Notes: generated from the sequence alone by a model not told the origin. DNA of 64,000 bases from an uncultured Anaerolineae bacterium (GCA_934216615.1 CAKQCB010000002.1:310001-374000), one strand, 5' to 3'; numbered from the stretch's first letter, positions 18,389 to 27,985 are shown. Translations and numbers: made by a program.

Positions 18389-19054
18389 TTAAATTTCACG
18401 GTGAGGATTTTGCATCACACCCTGCTGTTCTAACCATGCGATAAGACCAAATGTGATCAACAAACTCAGCAAAACAGGGGTCAATAACAAGATAGGCGCA
18501 ATCACGATGAGGGATGGAATGAAAATCACCGCGATGATCACCCCATAAAATAACGCATAGGGTAAACCGCCTAAGATTGTGAACAGGCTATTACGCCATG
18601 CCAACCCTAAGCGCGGGGTTTCTTGAATCATCATATACGGCCATAGAAAAAGTTGGCTTAAGACCACCAGCCCAATCAAAACCGCGATCACCCCTACCCA
18701 TACAGATTGCGGGTCGATCACAAGGCTGACTGCCCATAGCCCGCCGACACCGATCAAGTTGATGAGCATCCACACTGTCGCGGGGATGAACCACTGTCGA
18801 ATCCCGTGTAAAAACTGGCGCGGGGATGGCGCTTGGTTGCGGTAGGATGCGTATGCTAAAGCGAAAAGAGAGGCAGTCGCCGCAGGGAATAAAATCACCG
18901 TAACACTGCATAGCACCCAAAGAACATTGATGATCACCCACACGAATAACCAATCCGAGAGGTCGATGATCACCAATTGCAGGGGACGTAACCACCATAA
19001 GCGAGCGGGCAAAACAAACTTCTGCGGGTTGGGTTCAGAAAGCATAAGGTTCAC
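18389..19054 (-). CDS. DUF624 / YesL-like membrane protein
   Basis: A 221-residue protein with about five to six hydrophobic segments. The stretch WVIINVLWVLCSVTVILFPA (39-58) followed by ATASLFALAYA matches the DUF624/YesL pattern of a first membrane helix, then 'PAATAAL'. YesL-like genes commonly sit next to carbohydrate ABC transporter genes, as here (207 bases upstream of the binding-protein gene, same strand). Function is not known; it may help assembly or sensing for the transporter. It could be the first gene of the operon or separately expressed, since the repeat-rich region lies between. Confidence 0.7.
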   Translation of the reverse strand: MNLMLSEPNPQKFVLPARLWWLRPLQLVIIDLSDWLFVWVIINVLWVLCSVTVILFPAATASLFALAYASYRNQAPSPRQFLHGIRQWFIPATVWMLINLIGVGGLWAVSLVIDPQSVWVGVIAVLIGLVVLSQLFLWPYMMIQETPRLGLAWRNSLFTILGGLPYALFYGVIIAVIFIPSLIVIAPILLLTPVLLSLLITFGLIAWLEQQGVMQNPHREI

Positions 19055-19184
19055 TTCATAAGCATCATCTTCTTTATAAGACTAACAAACAGTATCAGGT
19101 GGGTTCAATGACCACTTCGGTTGAGGGGGCGTTTCAAACCTACTGTTTAGGATGAGAGGGGTCAAAACCTGCGCGGGGATGATC

Positions 19185-19222
19185 CATTGTCCTCTCCAAA
19201 GGGAGTTAAGAAGAGGACAATG
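19185..19222 (-). terminator. Hairpin downstream of the acyl-CoA dehydrogenase gene
   Basis: An 11-bp perfect inverted repeat (CATTGTCCTCT at 19185-19195 and complement at 19212-19222) lies 30 bases beyond the stop codon on the minus strand. There is no good T-run, so it may stabilise the message or terminate weakly. Confidence 0.45.
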
Positions 19223-19252
19223 AACTTTACACACGGTGAAGGGTGTTGCGGT

Positions 19253-20413
19253 TTAACGGAACAACTCGCGCACGATAACGTTGCGCTGAATTTCGCTGGT
19301 GCCTTCGTAAATTTGGAACACTTTAATATCGCGCATCAGTTTGGCGACGGGGTATTCTTCCATATAACCGTACCCGCCCAAGACCTGCACCGCATCGACG
19401 GTGACTTTCATCGCCATGTCGGCGGCAAAGGCTTTTGCCATCGCCACAACTTTCGGGTTTTGCACGCCGTTATCGACGCTCCATGCGGCTTCCCATACCA
19501 GCAGACGCGCCGCCTCAATATTGATCGCCATGTCGGCAATTTTGTGACCAATCGCCTGATGCTGCCAGATCGGCACGCCGAACGTTTCACGTTCCTTAGC
19601 ATATTTGACCGATTCTTCTAAAGCGCGACGCGCCACACCGACGGCACCTGAAGCCACGCCGGGACGGCTGTGATCGAACACGGTCATCGCCAACAAGAAG
19701 CCCATGCCTTCTTCACCAATGCGGTTTTCGACAGGCACTTCAACATTTTCAAACACGATTTCGGCGGTGTCGGCGGCACGCTGACCGAGCTTCTCAAAAT
19801 GTTTGCTCACTTTGATGCCCGGCGTGTCGCGGTCGATCACAAAACACGACAGCCCACGATGTTTTGCTTCGGGATTGGTCACCGCGAACACGGTATAAAA
19901 ACTGGAATGGTTCACATTGCTGATGAAAATCTTCGAGCCGTTGATGACGTAATGCCCGTTTTTGCGTTCGGCGCGGGTTTGCATACCTGCCACATTCGAA
20001 CCTGCGCCGGGTTCGGTCACACAGTATGCGGCCAAATCGCCCTTTTCGACCATGCGCTCACTCAGCCAATAGTCTTTTTGCGCATCAGTTCCGCCTAAAA
20101 GGATGGGCAGTGAGGAAAGGTTATTCACGCTCATCGCGGTGCTGATGCCGGAACAACCATACGCCAGTTCTTCAGCGATGATACATTCCTCAAAGACGCT
20201 TGCGCCAATCCCGCCGTAGGTGTCGGGGATATTGGTATTCACCAAGCCGATCTCGCGCCCTTTATTGATGATGTCCAGCGGAAACTCACCACTGCGGTCA
20301 TAATGTTCGGCTTTCGGGATGATCTCTTTTTGGGCAAAATCACGAGCGAGGCGTTGAAGCTGTTTTTGTTCTTCTGTGAGGTCGAAATGCACACCAAAAT
20401 CTTTTGTCGTCAT
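19253..20413 (-). CDS. Acyl-CoA dehydrogenase
   Basis: A 386-residue FAD enzyme of the medium/short-chain acyl-CoA dehydrogenase type. Visible signatures are CVTEPGAGSNVAG (about 131-143) and GSKIFISN (158-165) for FAD and substrate binding, GGYGYMEEYP near 350, and the catalytic-base motif IYEGTSEIQR near 369-378, where the Glu abstracts the alpha proton. It catalyses trans-2-enoyl-CoA formation and passes electrons to ETF. The chain-length or branched substrate cannot be set. It stands alone, with an AAGGAAG ribosome site just upstream of the start. Confidence 0.93.
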   Translation of the reverse strand: MTTKDFGVHFDLTEEQKQLQRLARDFAQKEIIPKAEHYDRSGEFPLDIINKGREIGLVNTNIPDTYGGIGASVFEECIIAEELAYGCSGISTAMSVNNLSSLPILLGGTDAQKDYWLSERMVEKGDLAAYCVTEPGAGSNVAGMQTRAERKNGHYVINGSKIFISNVNHSSFYTVFAVTNPEAKHRGLSCFVIDRDTPGIKVSKHFEKLGQRAADTAEIVFENVEVPVENRIGEEGMGFLLAMTVFDHSRPGVASGAVGVARRALEESVKYAKERETFGVPIWQHQAIGHKIADMAINIEAARLLVWEAAWSVDNGVQNPKVVAMAKAFAADMAMKVTVDAVQVLGGYGYMEEYPVAKLMRDIKVFQIYEGTSEIQRNVIVRELFR

Positions 20414-20542
20414 AATGATAAGCTTCCTTAATTAAATTCTAATTAGATTAATTTGTTTATAATGTAGCGCAGAGTCCTTATTTTTTCTACAAGTCATGAC
20501 GTTTTGTAACAACCTAGAGACTTTCGGGAAACAAGCACGATA

Positions 20543-20568
20543 AAAGCCCGTCTATTCAAACGGGCTTT
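20543..20568 (-). terminator. Terminator after the M20 peptidase gene
   Basis: AAAGCCCG (20543-20550) and CGGGCTTT (20561-20568) form an 8-bp stem; on the minus strand it ends in TTTTA. Confidence 0.7.
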
Positions 20569-20599
20569 AGGCTGGCTAAAAGCATCTTTAAAATTCAGG

Positions 20600-21754
20600 T
20601 TAGGCCGTCCAACTATGGACAGTTTCAGCGATGATCTCGGCACAATGGAAGACTTCAGCCAATTCGACATATTCGACTGCGGCATGCGCACCCGCCCCAC
20701 CCGCGCCTAAGATCACGGTGGGGATGCCCGCTGGCCCTAAAATGGCCGAATCCAACCATGCCCACATACCGTAATAGGTAGGCGGTTTGCCCATCACCTT
20801 TTGAAAGGCGCGTTCGGTCGCCCTCACAATAGGGGATTCACGCGGAATCTCATAGCCCGGGCGGGCTAATTCCAAAGTGGCAGTCGCAGAAAACTTCGGG
20901 TCGGCTTGCATCAGGCGTTGAATTTCCCCCTGCCACATGGCCAAGTAGGTTTCGCCCGTTTCGTCTGGCAGTAAGCGATGTTCGACTTTTAAGACACAAC
21001 GTTCAGGGAAGGTGCTCCAGCCTAGCCCGCCTTCGATGCCACTCGCATGAACTGAAGGTCGTGCTAATAATGGATGCGTCTTGTTGACGAGGATATCTGT
21101 TTCTAACCGCTCGATGAAGGTGAGCAGACGGTTCATGTGCAAAATCGCATCCGTACCTAAATCGTAGCGACTGCCATGCGCGGCGCGTCCTTCCGTCTCT
21201 AGGGTGATCCATGCAAAGCCTTTATGAGCGATGCACAACTGCGTTTCCGTCGGTTCGGTCAAAATGGCGGCATCAGCATGGACTTCTTCCACCAATTTAC
21301 TCGTGCCGATGCTGGCATATTCTTCATCCGTCACAAAGGCGAGGATGATATCCCCTGCGGGTTGAAAGTCTGATGCTTGCAAAGCATCCACCGCGCCGAG
21401 GATGCTTGCCAACCCCGCCTTCATATCATACGAACCACGCCCATACATACGCCCATCTTCAATACGTGAATCAAACGGGTCGATGTCCATATTCTTAACG
21501 CTGACCGTATCGGTATGTCCTGTCAGCAGGATGCTTTTCCCGTCGCCCTTTCCTTCCCAACGGGCGATCAAATTGGGGCGGTTGGGGGCGCTCATTTGCA
21601 ACTGAGTTTTTAACCCACGAGAAACGCACCATGTTTGTAACCACTGGGCAATTTCTGCTTCACCCGTCCCGTCAGGGTCAAGATCAGGGTTGACCGATGG
21701 AATACGGATCATCGCTTGTAGGTCTTCAATGATCTGCGTTTCGTTCACCTGCAT
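20600..21754 (-). CDS. M20 family metallopeptidase/deacylase (ArgE/DapE-like)
   Basis: A 384-residue enzyme with the dinuclear zinc site of the M20 family: LTGHTDTV with H80, GRGSYDMK with bridging D110, TDEEYA with the catalytic base at E144/E145, LTEPTE with E167, and a C-terminal His (H357). The dimerisation (lid) domain sits between about 180 and 290. These enzymes hydrolyse N-acyl amino acids or small peptides; ArgE, DapE and carboxypeptidase G2-like members cannot be separated from sequence alone, and no arg or dap gene is near. It lies 30 bases downstream of tex on the same strand and may be cotranscribed with it. Confidence 0.85.
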   Translation of the reverse strand: MQVNETQIIEDLQAMIRIPSVNPDLDPDGTGEAEIAQWLQTWCVSRGLKTQLQMSAPNRPNLIARWEGKGDGKSILLTGHTDTVSVKNMDIDPFDSRIEDGRMYGRGSYDMKAGLASILGAVDALQASDFQPAGDIILAFVTDEEYASIGTSKLVEEVHADAAILTEPTETQLCIAHKGFAWITLETEGRAAHGSRYDLGTDAILHMNRLLTFIERLETDILVNKTHPLLARPSVHASGIEGGLGWSTFPERCVLKVEHRLLPDETGETYLAMWQGEIQRLMQADPKFSATATLELARPGYEIPRESPIVRATERAFQKVMGKPPTYYGMWAWLDSAILGPAGIPTVILGAGGAGAHAAVEYVELAEVFHCAEIIAETVHSWTA

Positions 21755-21784
21755 GGTTCACATCCCCTTCACCTAAAAAAAGCG

Positions 21785-23917
21785 TTAGCGTTTCCATCCT
21801 AAACTGATGCGTCCGCGTTCGATTTCGACAGACAGCACTTCGACTTCTAACACCTGTCCCACCGTCAGCACTTGCCCGCGTGGCATTTGACTGCGATGCA
21901 ATAACCCATCCTGTTTCACGCCGATGTCGATAAACGCGCCAAAATCGACCACATTCCGCACCGTCCCGTTCAGGATCATCCCCGTCTTGAGCGCGTCCAT
22001 CGACAGGACATCACTGCGTAGTAAAGGCGCGTCCACATCTTCACGCGGGTCACGCCCCGGGCGTACCAACTGTTCAAAAATGTCGGTGAGTGTCGGCACG
22101 CCGGTGTTGAACGCGCTCGCCAATTCGCTCAACGGCTGTTGTGTGCGCAGTTTGGAAAGCGCGTCGGCACGTTCGCTCAAGGTACTTTTTGACGAAAGTC
22201 CAGCCCGTTTCAAAACCTCTTTGGTTACGGGGTAACTTTCGGGGTGAATCGCGCTGGCATCCAACGGGTTACTGCCTTCACGGATGCGCAAAAAGCCTGC
22301 GGCTTGCTCAAAGGCTTTGGGGCCAAGACCGGAAACTTTCTTCAACTCAGTGCGGTTTTCAAACATCCCTTGGGTGTCGCGAAATTCGATGATGCGTTCC
22401 GCCAGTTTAGGGCCGATACCCGCGACATACGTCAACAATGCTGCCGATGCCGTGTTGACATCCACACCCACACGGTTGACCGTCGTCTCTACCACACCTG
22501 ACAATTTTTCCGCCAGTTGTTTTTGGTCCACATCATGCTGGTACAGGCCAACCCCAATCGACTTCGGATCAATTTTGACCAGTTCCGCCAGCGGGTCTAA
22601 CACCCGTCGCGCGATTGAGACGGCACCGCGTAAGGTCACATCAAGCTCAGGAAGTTCGGCGCGAGCCAGCGGGCTGGCGCTGTACACACTCGCGCCCGCC
22701 TCATTCACCATCAAGTAATGAATCTCCAGTTTTTGGCTGGTGATGAGTTCCGCGACCAACTTCTCCGTTTCGCGGGATGCCGTTCCATTGCCGATGGCGA
22801 TGAGCGTCACCTGAAATTGCTGGACGAGTTTCTTCAAAGTTTGAAGCGACTCATGCCATTGGCGCTGGGGTTCGTGAGGATAAATCGTCGTGGTGGTCAG
22901 AACCTTGCCCGTCGCATCGATCACCGCGACTTTACAACCCGTGCGGTAAGCGGGGTCTAACCCTAACACGACATGCCCCGTCAACGGCGGTTGATTTAAC
23001 AACCCCTGCAAGTTTGTCGCAAACACTTGGATCGCGTGCGCTTCGGCCTTTTCAGACAGAACCGCCCGCACATCGCGCTCAATGGCGGGAAGTAGTAAGC
23101 GCTTAGCGCCATCTTGAATCGCAAGATTAAGCTGTTCGGCGAGTGGAGACCGTCCATCAGGGCGAAAGATGGCATGGATCGGCTGAAGCCAGTCGCGTTC
23201 AGCAAGCTCGACTTTGACGCGCAAGACTTTCTCCGCTTCACCGCGATTGATCGCCAGCGCTTGATACGGTTGGATGCGGTCGATCCGCGCTGAATAAGCG
23301 TAGTAAGTGGCGTAGACTTGTTTTTCATCATTGGAAGAGGGGATTTTTTCACACGTCAACATGCCCCACTGCAAGGCTTTTTCGCGGACAGTTCCGCGTA
23401 CCCCTGCATGATCGCTGATGACTTCAGCCACGATGTCGCGCGCACCACTCCACGCCTCCTCAACCGTCAAAACCTGATCGTTCAAATACGGTTTTGCGAA
23501 CTCATGGAGCGATTGGCGACCTAGCGTTTGTTTTAAAATCAGCTCAGCAAGGCCTTCTAATCCAAGCTCACGGGCGACGCTGGCGCGGGTACGTCGTTTT
23601 TGTTTATAGGGTTGGTACAAATCTTCTAAGGCGGTCAAGGTCTTGGCCGCTTCGATCTGCGCTTGTAATTCCGCCGTGAGTTTGTTTTGTTCGCCAATGG
23701 CCGTGAGGATCGTTTGACGACGCTCATCTAATTGACGCAACTGCCCTAAACGTTCGACAATCTGCCGTAATTGATCTTCGTCGAGTGCGCCGGTCATCTC
23801 TTTACGATAGCGCGCGATAAATGGCAAGGTATTGCCTGCATCTAACAAGTCGATGGTTTTGCTCACCTGTGTCGAGAGCAGCTTCAATTCGGATGCAATT
23901 TGGTTTGAGTAATTCAT
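21785..23917 (-). CDS. tex: Tex-like RNA-binding transcription accessory protein
   Basis: A 710-residue protein of the Tex family. In order: N-terminal helical region with the conserved PFIARYRKE..G (about 31-42), a YqgF/RNase H-like domain with LGLDPAYRTGCKVAV (around 323-337), tandem helix-hairpin-helix segments (about 490-560), and a C-terminal S1 RNA-binding domain (from ~640, GTVRNVVDFGAFIDIG). Usual length is 720-790, so it is complete. Tex acts in the cytoplasm on RNA and ribosome or RNAP-associated processes; its precise job remains debated. No ribosome site stronger than GGAAGG was noticed upstream. Confidence 0.93.
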   Translation of the reverse strand: MNYSNQIASELKLLSTQVSKTIDLLDAGNTLPFIARYRKEMTGALDEDQLRQIVERLGQLRQLDERRQTILTAIGEQNKLTAELQAQIEAAKTLTALEDLYQPYKQKRRTRASVARELGLEGLAELILKQTLGRQSLHEFAKPYLNDQVLTVEEAWSGARDIVAEVISDHAGVRGTVREKALQWGMLTCEKIPSSNDEKQVYATYYAYSARIDRIQPYQALAINRGEAEKVLRVKVELAERDWLQPIHAIFRPDGRSPLAEQLNLAIQDGAKRLLLPAIERDVRAVLSEKAEAHAIQVFATNLQGLLNQPPLTGHVVLGLDPAYRTGCKVAVIDATGKVLTTTTIYPHEPQRQWHESLQTLKKLVQQFQVTLIAIGNGTASRETEKLVAELITSQKLEIHYLMVNEAGASVYSASPLARAELPELDVTLRGAVSIARRVLDPLAELVKIDPKSIGVGLYQHDVDQKQLAEKLSGVVETTVNRVGVDVNTASAALLTYVAGIGPKLAERIIEFRDTQGMFENRTELKKVSGLGPKAFEQAAGFLRIREGSNPLDASAIHPESYPVTKEVLKRAGLSSKSTLSERADALSKLRTQQPLSELASAFNTGVPTLTDIFEQLVRPGRDPREDVDAPLLRSDVLSMDALKTGMILNGTVRNVVDFGAFIDIGVKQDGLLHRSQMPRGQVLTVGQVLEVEVLSVEIERGRISLGWKR

Positions 23918-24108
23918 AGCCCTTCCAAGATTTTTAACTTAGTTTGGCGAACAGCCCGTAAAAAGACAAGTCAGGGTTTCACTGAGAATGTTCAACAGAA
24001 AAACTAAAGCTATCTTTCCGCTTGTGGTACACTAATCTCATCGGATAACTGAAACAGACATGCCTCATTAAACATGAGCGTGACGTTGAAACGCTCCTAC
24101 AAAAATCC

Positions 24109-24990
24109 ATGACTATAACCGTCCAACGATGGCTCAAAGAAAAGATTCTTGCGCTGGATAGTATTCGCGCAGTCACGATCAACCGTGTTGAATTCATCGA
24201 TCAACCCGACCTCAGCGCTTTTACATGGAGTGGGTCGGTCATCCATATCTATTTACTGCGCGAAATCATCAAGTCGCGCCTCTTGAAGAAAATCATCCAC
24301 GATAATACGCGCGTCGGCGTCGGTTCGCTCTTTTTGTTGCGCAGAGACCTTGCGCCAGACGATGGCGAACGCCTGATTCCGGATGAAACGCTTGTGGCGT
24401 TACATGCCTTGTTCAAAGACAAGATTTATACCTTCTCTACGGAAAACCATCAGGTCAAGATCGGCCAGCTCCATTTTAAAAGTTATGGGCGTGGGGGCGA
24501 CATGGAAACATGGTATGGCCCTGACGTCGAAATTATTCACCTGCCATGTTATCGCATTTGGGTGAAGAACTCGCGCGTTATCAAAGGGGATTGGTTGATC
24601 GCCAATTTTGGCACCGAAACATTCTGGAAAACGGCGGATTATTCTGCCGGACGCAGTGAATTCCGTCGCCAACAGCGCATGAATAACAGCGCCAATTTCA
24701 GCACAGGGTCATGGAACCAAGCGGGATTTGGTCAAAACAATACGGGTTATGTTGAAGATGAAGTGCCACGCCAGCCAAACTCATCCGCCAATCGGCGTTT
24801 AGTCGTCAGCTATCAACAGTTGGGGGTCAGCCAAGGCGTGAGCTATGAAGAACTTAAAAGCGCGTTTCGTAAACGGGCGCGCGAGCTTCACCCCGACGTC
24901 AGCACGCTTCCCAAAGAAGAAGCGGAAAACCAATTTAAACTGCTCAATGAGGCGTACATTTTCATCAAAACGACGCATGGTTGGGGCTAA
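24109..24990 (+). CDS. Protein with unknown N-terminal domain and C-terminal J-domain
   Basis: A 293-residue protein. The last ~60 residues are a J-domain: YQQLGVS, helix II AFRKRARE, the HPD motif at 261-263, then a helix III segment NQFKLLNEAYIFI. This is the part that stimulates DnaK ATPase. The first ~190 residues are not recognised; they are mixed alpha/beta with a CYRIWVKNSRVIKGDWLI segment near 145-162, and a Gln/Asn/Ser-rich linker (about 183-232) separates the two. Having the J-domain at the C-terminus, with no zinc or CTD domains, makes it a class C J-protein whose N-terminal domain probably chooses the client. Divergent from tex; no dnaK nearby. Confidence 0.85.
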   Translation: MTITVQRWLKEKILALDSIRAVTINRVEFIDQPDLSAFTWSGSVIHIYLLREIIKSRLLKKIIHDNTRVGVGSLFLLRRDLAPDDGERLIPDETLVALHALFKDKIYTFSTENHQVKIGQLHFKSYGRGGDMETWYGPDVEIIHLPCYRIWVKNSRVIKGDWLIANFGTETFWKTADYSAGRSEFRRQQRMNNSANFSTGSWNQAGFGQNNTGYVEDEVPRQPNSSANRRLVVSYQQLGVSQGVSYEELKSAFRKRARELHPDVSTLPKEEAENQFKLLNEAYIFIKTTHGWG

Positions 24991-25142
24991 CAGGACAAAA
25001 GTACAAACCCCAAAATACCTGTGTCACGAAAATTTCACAATCACGTAGTAGGTTTTCATGGATATTCAGGTTAAGATAAAGTTTCATCATTTTATTTGAC
25101 ATTATTTTCTATTTTTGTGTCTTCAAAAATTCGGAGGACACC

Positions 25143-26363
25143 GTGAGCCTGTACGAAGGCAAATATATCATCGGCCTCACTGGGAATATCGCAGTAGGCA
25201 AAAGTGTAGTTCGACAAATGCTGCAACACTTAGGGGCATACCCCATTGATGCAGATCAGCTTGGGCATCAAGCGATGTCGCCTGGCGCCCCCGCTTATCA
25301 ACCTGTGATTGATATGTTCGGGAAGTTTGTAGTTGGGCCTGACGGCATGATCAATCGTCAAACCTTGGGTAGCATCGCCTTTGCCATTCCCGAAGCGATG
25401 ACGAAGCTGGAACAGATCACACACCCTGTCATCTCACAGGCGATTCACATGCTGGTGACCCGTTCTAAACAACGGATCATCGTGGTGGAAGCGATCAAGC
25501 TGTTAGAAGGGGATTTGGCGAAGCTGTGTAATACCATCTGGGTGGTCGATGCTACGCCGGAAAACCAACTCAAGCGGTTGATCGAAAAACGTAAAATGAC
25601 AGAAGCGGAAGCGCGCAAGCGCATCGCCGCGCAACAACCCCAATCTTCAAAAGTTGCCCGCGCAAATGTAGTGATCCATAACAACGGCAACGTCGAAGAA
25701 ACGTGGAAACAAGTTCAAAACGCGTGGACGGTGATCCGTCAAAATGTGCGCGAAACAGGGCCATTGACGACACGCGCGCAAGTCGTCGAAAAAGTACAAC
25801 CCTTGCGCCCCACAGGACAACTGCAAGCGATCCGTCACACCCAATCTGTCGTGGCGACACCTATCGAAACCAATGATACGCATGTCCGTCGGGGGATGCC
25901 CGGTAACGCCGAAGCGATTGCCCATTTCATCACCAAAATCTCTGGCAAAGAAATCCAACGCATGGATGTGATGCTGGCTTTTGGGCAGAAAAGCTATCTA
26001 CTCGCCGAAAACAAAGACAACCAAATCACAGGGTTAGTCGGTTGGCAGGTGGAAAACCTCATCACCCGTATTGATGAGGTGTACCTCGAACCGAACCAAA
26101 ACTATGAAAATTCAGTGATGTCTTTGATGAGCGCGGTAGAAGATGCCTCGCGCGAGTTACAAAGTGAAGTCAGCTTCATCGCGTTACCCGCCAACACCGC
26201 GCCCGAAATCATCCAAGCGTGCCTCACGCAAGGGTATCATTTCGTCAAATTAGAGGAAATCAAATTCCCTGCTTGGCGCGAAGTGGCACAGGATATTCTT
26301 TCGCGAAACGGTCAGACGTTAATCAAGCAGTTACGCGCTGACCGCGTCCTCAAGCCGATCTAG
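25143..26363 (+). CDS. coaE: Dephospho-CoA kinase fused to a C-terminal GNAT-like domain
   Basis: A 406-residue protein about twice the usual CoaE size (~200). Residues 8-205 are dephospho-CoA kinase: P-loop GLTGNIAVGKS (11-21), IDADQLGH (35-42), and the lid region around 150-172 with KMTEAEARKRIAAQ; it phosphorylates the 3'-OH of dephospho-CoA in the last step of CoA synthesis. Residues ~235-406 resemble an acetyltransferase-like fold (LAENKDNQITGLVGWQ, YLEPN, then a helix), without a clear acetyl-CoA pyrophosphate loop, so activity is uncertain. Start is GTG at 25143, backed by GGAGG 6 bases upstream. A terminator follows. Confidence 0.88.
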   Translation: MSLYEGKYIIGLTGNIAVGKSVVRQMLQHLGAYPIDADQLGHQAMSPGAPAYQPVIDMFGKFVVGPDGMINRQTLGSIAFAIPEAMTKLEQITHPVISQAIHMLVTRSKQRIIVVEAIKLLEGDLAKLCNTIWVVDATPENQLKRLIEKRKMTEAEARKRIAAQQPQSSKVARANVVIHNNGNVEETWKQVQNAWTVIRQNVRETGPLTTRAQVVEKVQPLRPTGQLQAIRHTQSVVATPIETNDTHVRRGMPGNAEAIAHFITKISGKEIQRMDVMLAFGQKSYLLAENKDNQITGLVGWQVENLITRIDEVYLEPNQNYENSVMSLMSAVEDASRELQSEVSFIALPANTAPEIIQACLTQGYHFVKLEEIKFPAWREVAQDILSRNGQTLIKQLRADRVLKPI

Positions 26364-26383
26364 TCGCATCACAATAAACACTC

Positions 26384-26418
26384 AAAGACCTTCCTTTTTG
26401 ACAAGCGAAGGTCTTTTT
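26384..26418 (+). terminator. Rho-independent terminator after coaE
   Basis: AAAGACCTTC (26384-26393) pairs with GAAGGTCTTT (26407-26416), followed by TT. Confidence 0.85.
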
Positions 26419-26544
26419 GATTCTCGCCTTAAATCATTTCTTGAGTGTTCCTTCGGCATCGTTCGAACAGACTTATTAACCGCTATCGCCGTATTCTTGA
26501 TACAATCACGGCACATTTATCCATACCAAACCAAATGATTTTTT

Positions 26545-27684
26545 ATGGCGCGACTATTCATTGCAACGGGCATCTTTTACCCAGAACCGGGTGGGCCTGC
26601 CACCTACCTCCATGAGTTATTGCCGATTCTGCACGAACGCGGATGGGACATCCAAGCGTTGACATTTGCCGACAAGTTACAAGACACAGGCGAACCCTTC
26701 CCTGTGACACGGGTCAACCGCAAACAGTCAATCCCCAAACGCTGGTGGGAATATGCCCAGCATTCGCGCAGTCTCTTAAAATGGGCTGACCTCACCTATA
26801 TCCATACGTTGGGCTTACCGCTCATGGGTGGTCACAAAACCCCACGGGTTGCCAAAGTCGTCGGTGATGTGGCATGGGAACGTGCCGTCCGCAAAGGCTG
26901 GATTCCCCCAACAGAAGATATCGACGTGTTTCAAACCCAAGCGGGCTACAAACTTCAAGTGAAGCTGAACCAGTTCACCCAAGCGCGAGAAGCCAAAACC
27001 ATGCAGGGGATCATCGTGCCGAGCCGTTACCTGAAACGGATTGTCGTCGGTTGGGGGGTTCCAGAACAGCAGGTTCACGTCATCTATAACGCGCTTCCGC
27101 CGGACATGGTCGCGCCCTCGCTCTCTCAAGAAGAAGCGCGTCAGCAGTTGGGATGGGGGGACGCGCCGACGCTCTTAACGGTGGGGCGCATTTTGCCGTG
27201 GAAAGGCGTGGATCATCTGATTCAGGCAATATCACGCTTGCCCCACATCCACTTGAAGATTGCCGGGGATGGCGCAGACATCGACGCTTTGAAGCAGATG
27301 GCGGTTGATCTGCATGTGAGTGAACGTGTGCAGTTCTTAGGGCGCATCAGCCGTGAGCAAATGCCCATTTTGATGAAAGCGACTGATTATTTGGCGTTGT
27401 ATTCGGGTTACGAAGGTTTATCTCACACCTTACTGGAAGGGTTACGGGTAGGTACACCACTCATCGCCAGTGACAAAGGCGGAAACCCTGAAGTCGTACA
27501 GCACGAAAAAAATGGATTGCTGGTTCCGTATGTGAATGTAGATGCGCTGACAGAGACGATCAAACAGGCATTTGGCGCGGGTAAACGGGCTGAATATGCT
27601 CAAAACACTCATGTGGGTTTAGAGCGCTTCGACTTTCACCGCATGATTAATCACACTGAAACCTTGTTGAAAACGTTCGTCTAA
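26545..27684 (+). CDS. Glycosyltransferase family 4 protein
   Basis: A 379-residue GT-B fold enzyme. The N-lobe opens with FIATGIFYPEPGGPATYLHELL, the glycine-rich acceptor side of GT4 enzymes. The C-lobe holds VGRILPWKGVDHLI (nucleotide-sugar contact) and YEGLSHTLLEGLRVGTPLIAS, the EX7E motif of retaining GT4 enzymes. It would add a sugar from a nucleotide donor to a lipid or glycan acceptor at the membrane. First gene of a cell-envelope cluster. A TACAAT -10-like box lies about 40 bases upstream; no good ribosome site is seen. Confidence 0.9.
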   Translation: MARLFIATGIFYPEPGGPATYLHELLPILHERGWDIQALTFADKLQDTGEPFPVTRVNRKQSIPKRWWEYAQHSRSLLKWADLTYIHTLGLPLMGGHKTPRVAKVVGDVAWERAVRKGWIPPTEDIDVFQTQAGYKLQVKLNQFTQAREAKTMQGIIVPSRYLKRIVVGWGVPEQQVHVIYNALPPDMVAPSLSQEEARQQLGWGDAPTLLTVGRILPWKGVDHLIQAISRLPHIHLKIAGDGADIDALKQMAVDLHVSERVQFLGRISREQMPILMKATDYLALYSGYEGLSHTLLEGLRVGTPLIASDKGGNPEVVQHEKNGLLVPYVNVDALTETIKQAFGAGKRAEYAQNTHVGLERFDFHRMINHTETLLKTFV

Positions 27685-27685
27685 T

Positions 27686-27985
27686 TCACTGAATACTCTC
27701 TTGTGAATTTCCGAAGGAAAGGAAATCATCCATTTTGTTACAGTAGATGGCAAAAAGGATGGTTTCGACAGAATCCGGCGCGAGTGAGTGATCTTGCAAC
27801 AACAACTGTTGATACACCCATGACAGCTCAAAATCATTGAGGAAATAATGACGGATGTCATACTCGGTCAAATAAAGCTCGCCCATGCGCCGTTTGATGG
27901 ACGGGCTGGTACGAAACAGATCAAGGACGCTCAGCGCCCAGTCTTCAAGTTTATCGGGATCGGTTGGCAGGCTATCAAATTCCAT
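27686..27985 (-). CDS. Hypothetical protein, 99 residues
   Basis: Not recognised. A small acidic, mostly helical soluble protein with two aromatic-rich segments (YDIRHYFLNDFELSWVYQ near 42-59) and no signal peptide or membrane segment. It ends one base from the convergent GT4 gene and sits opposite the direction of the surrounding cluster. Codon use looks like its neighbours and no long plus-strand frame competes, which supports it as real. Confidence 0.55.
   Translation of the reverse strand: MEFDSLPTDPDKLEDWALSVLDLFRTSPSIKRRMGELYLTEYDIRHYFLNDFELSWVYQQLLLQDHSLAPDSVETILFAIYCNKMDDFLSFGNSQESIQ

Noticed and set aside
22244..22960. Plus-strand frames opposite tex
   Set aside because: They are shadows of a full-length, well-conserved Tex protein.
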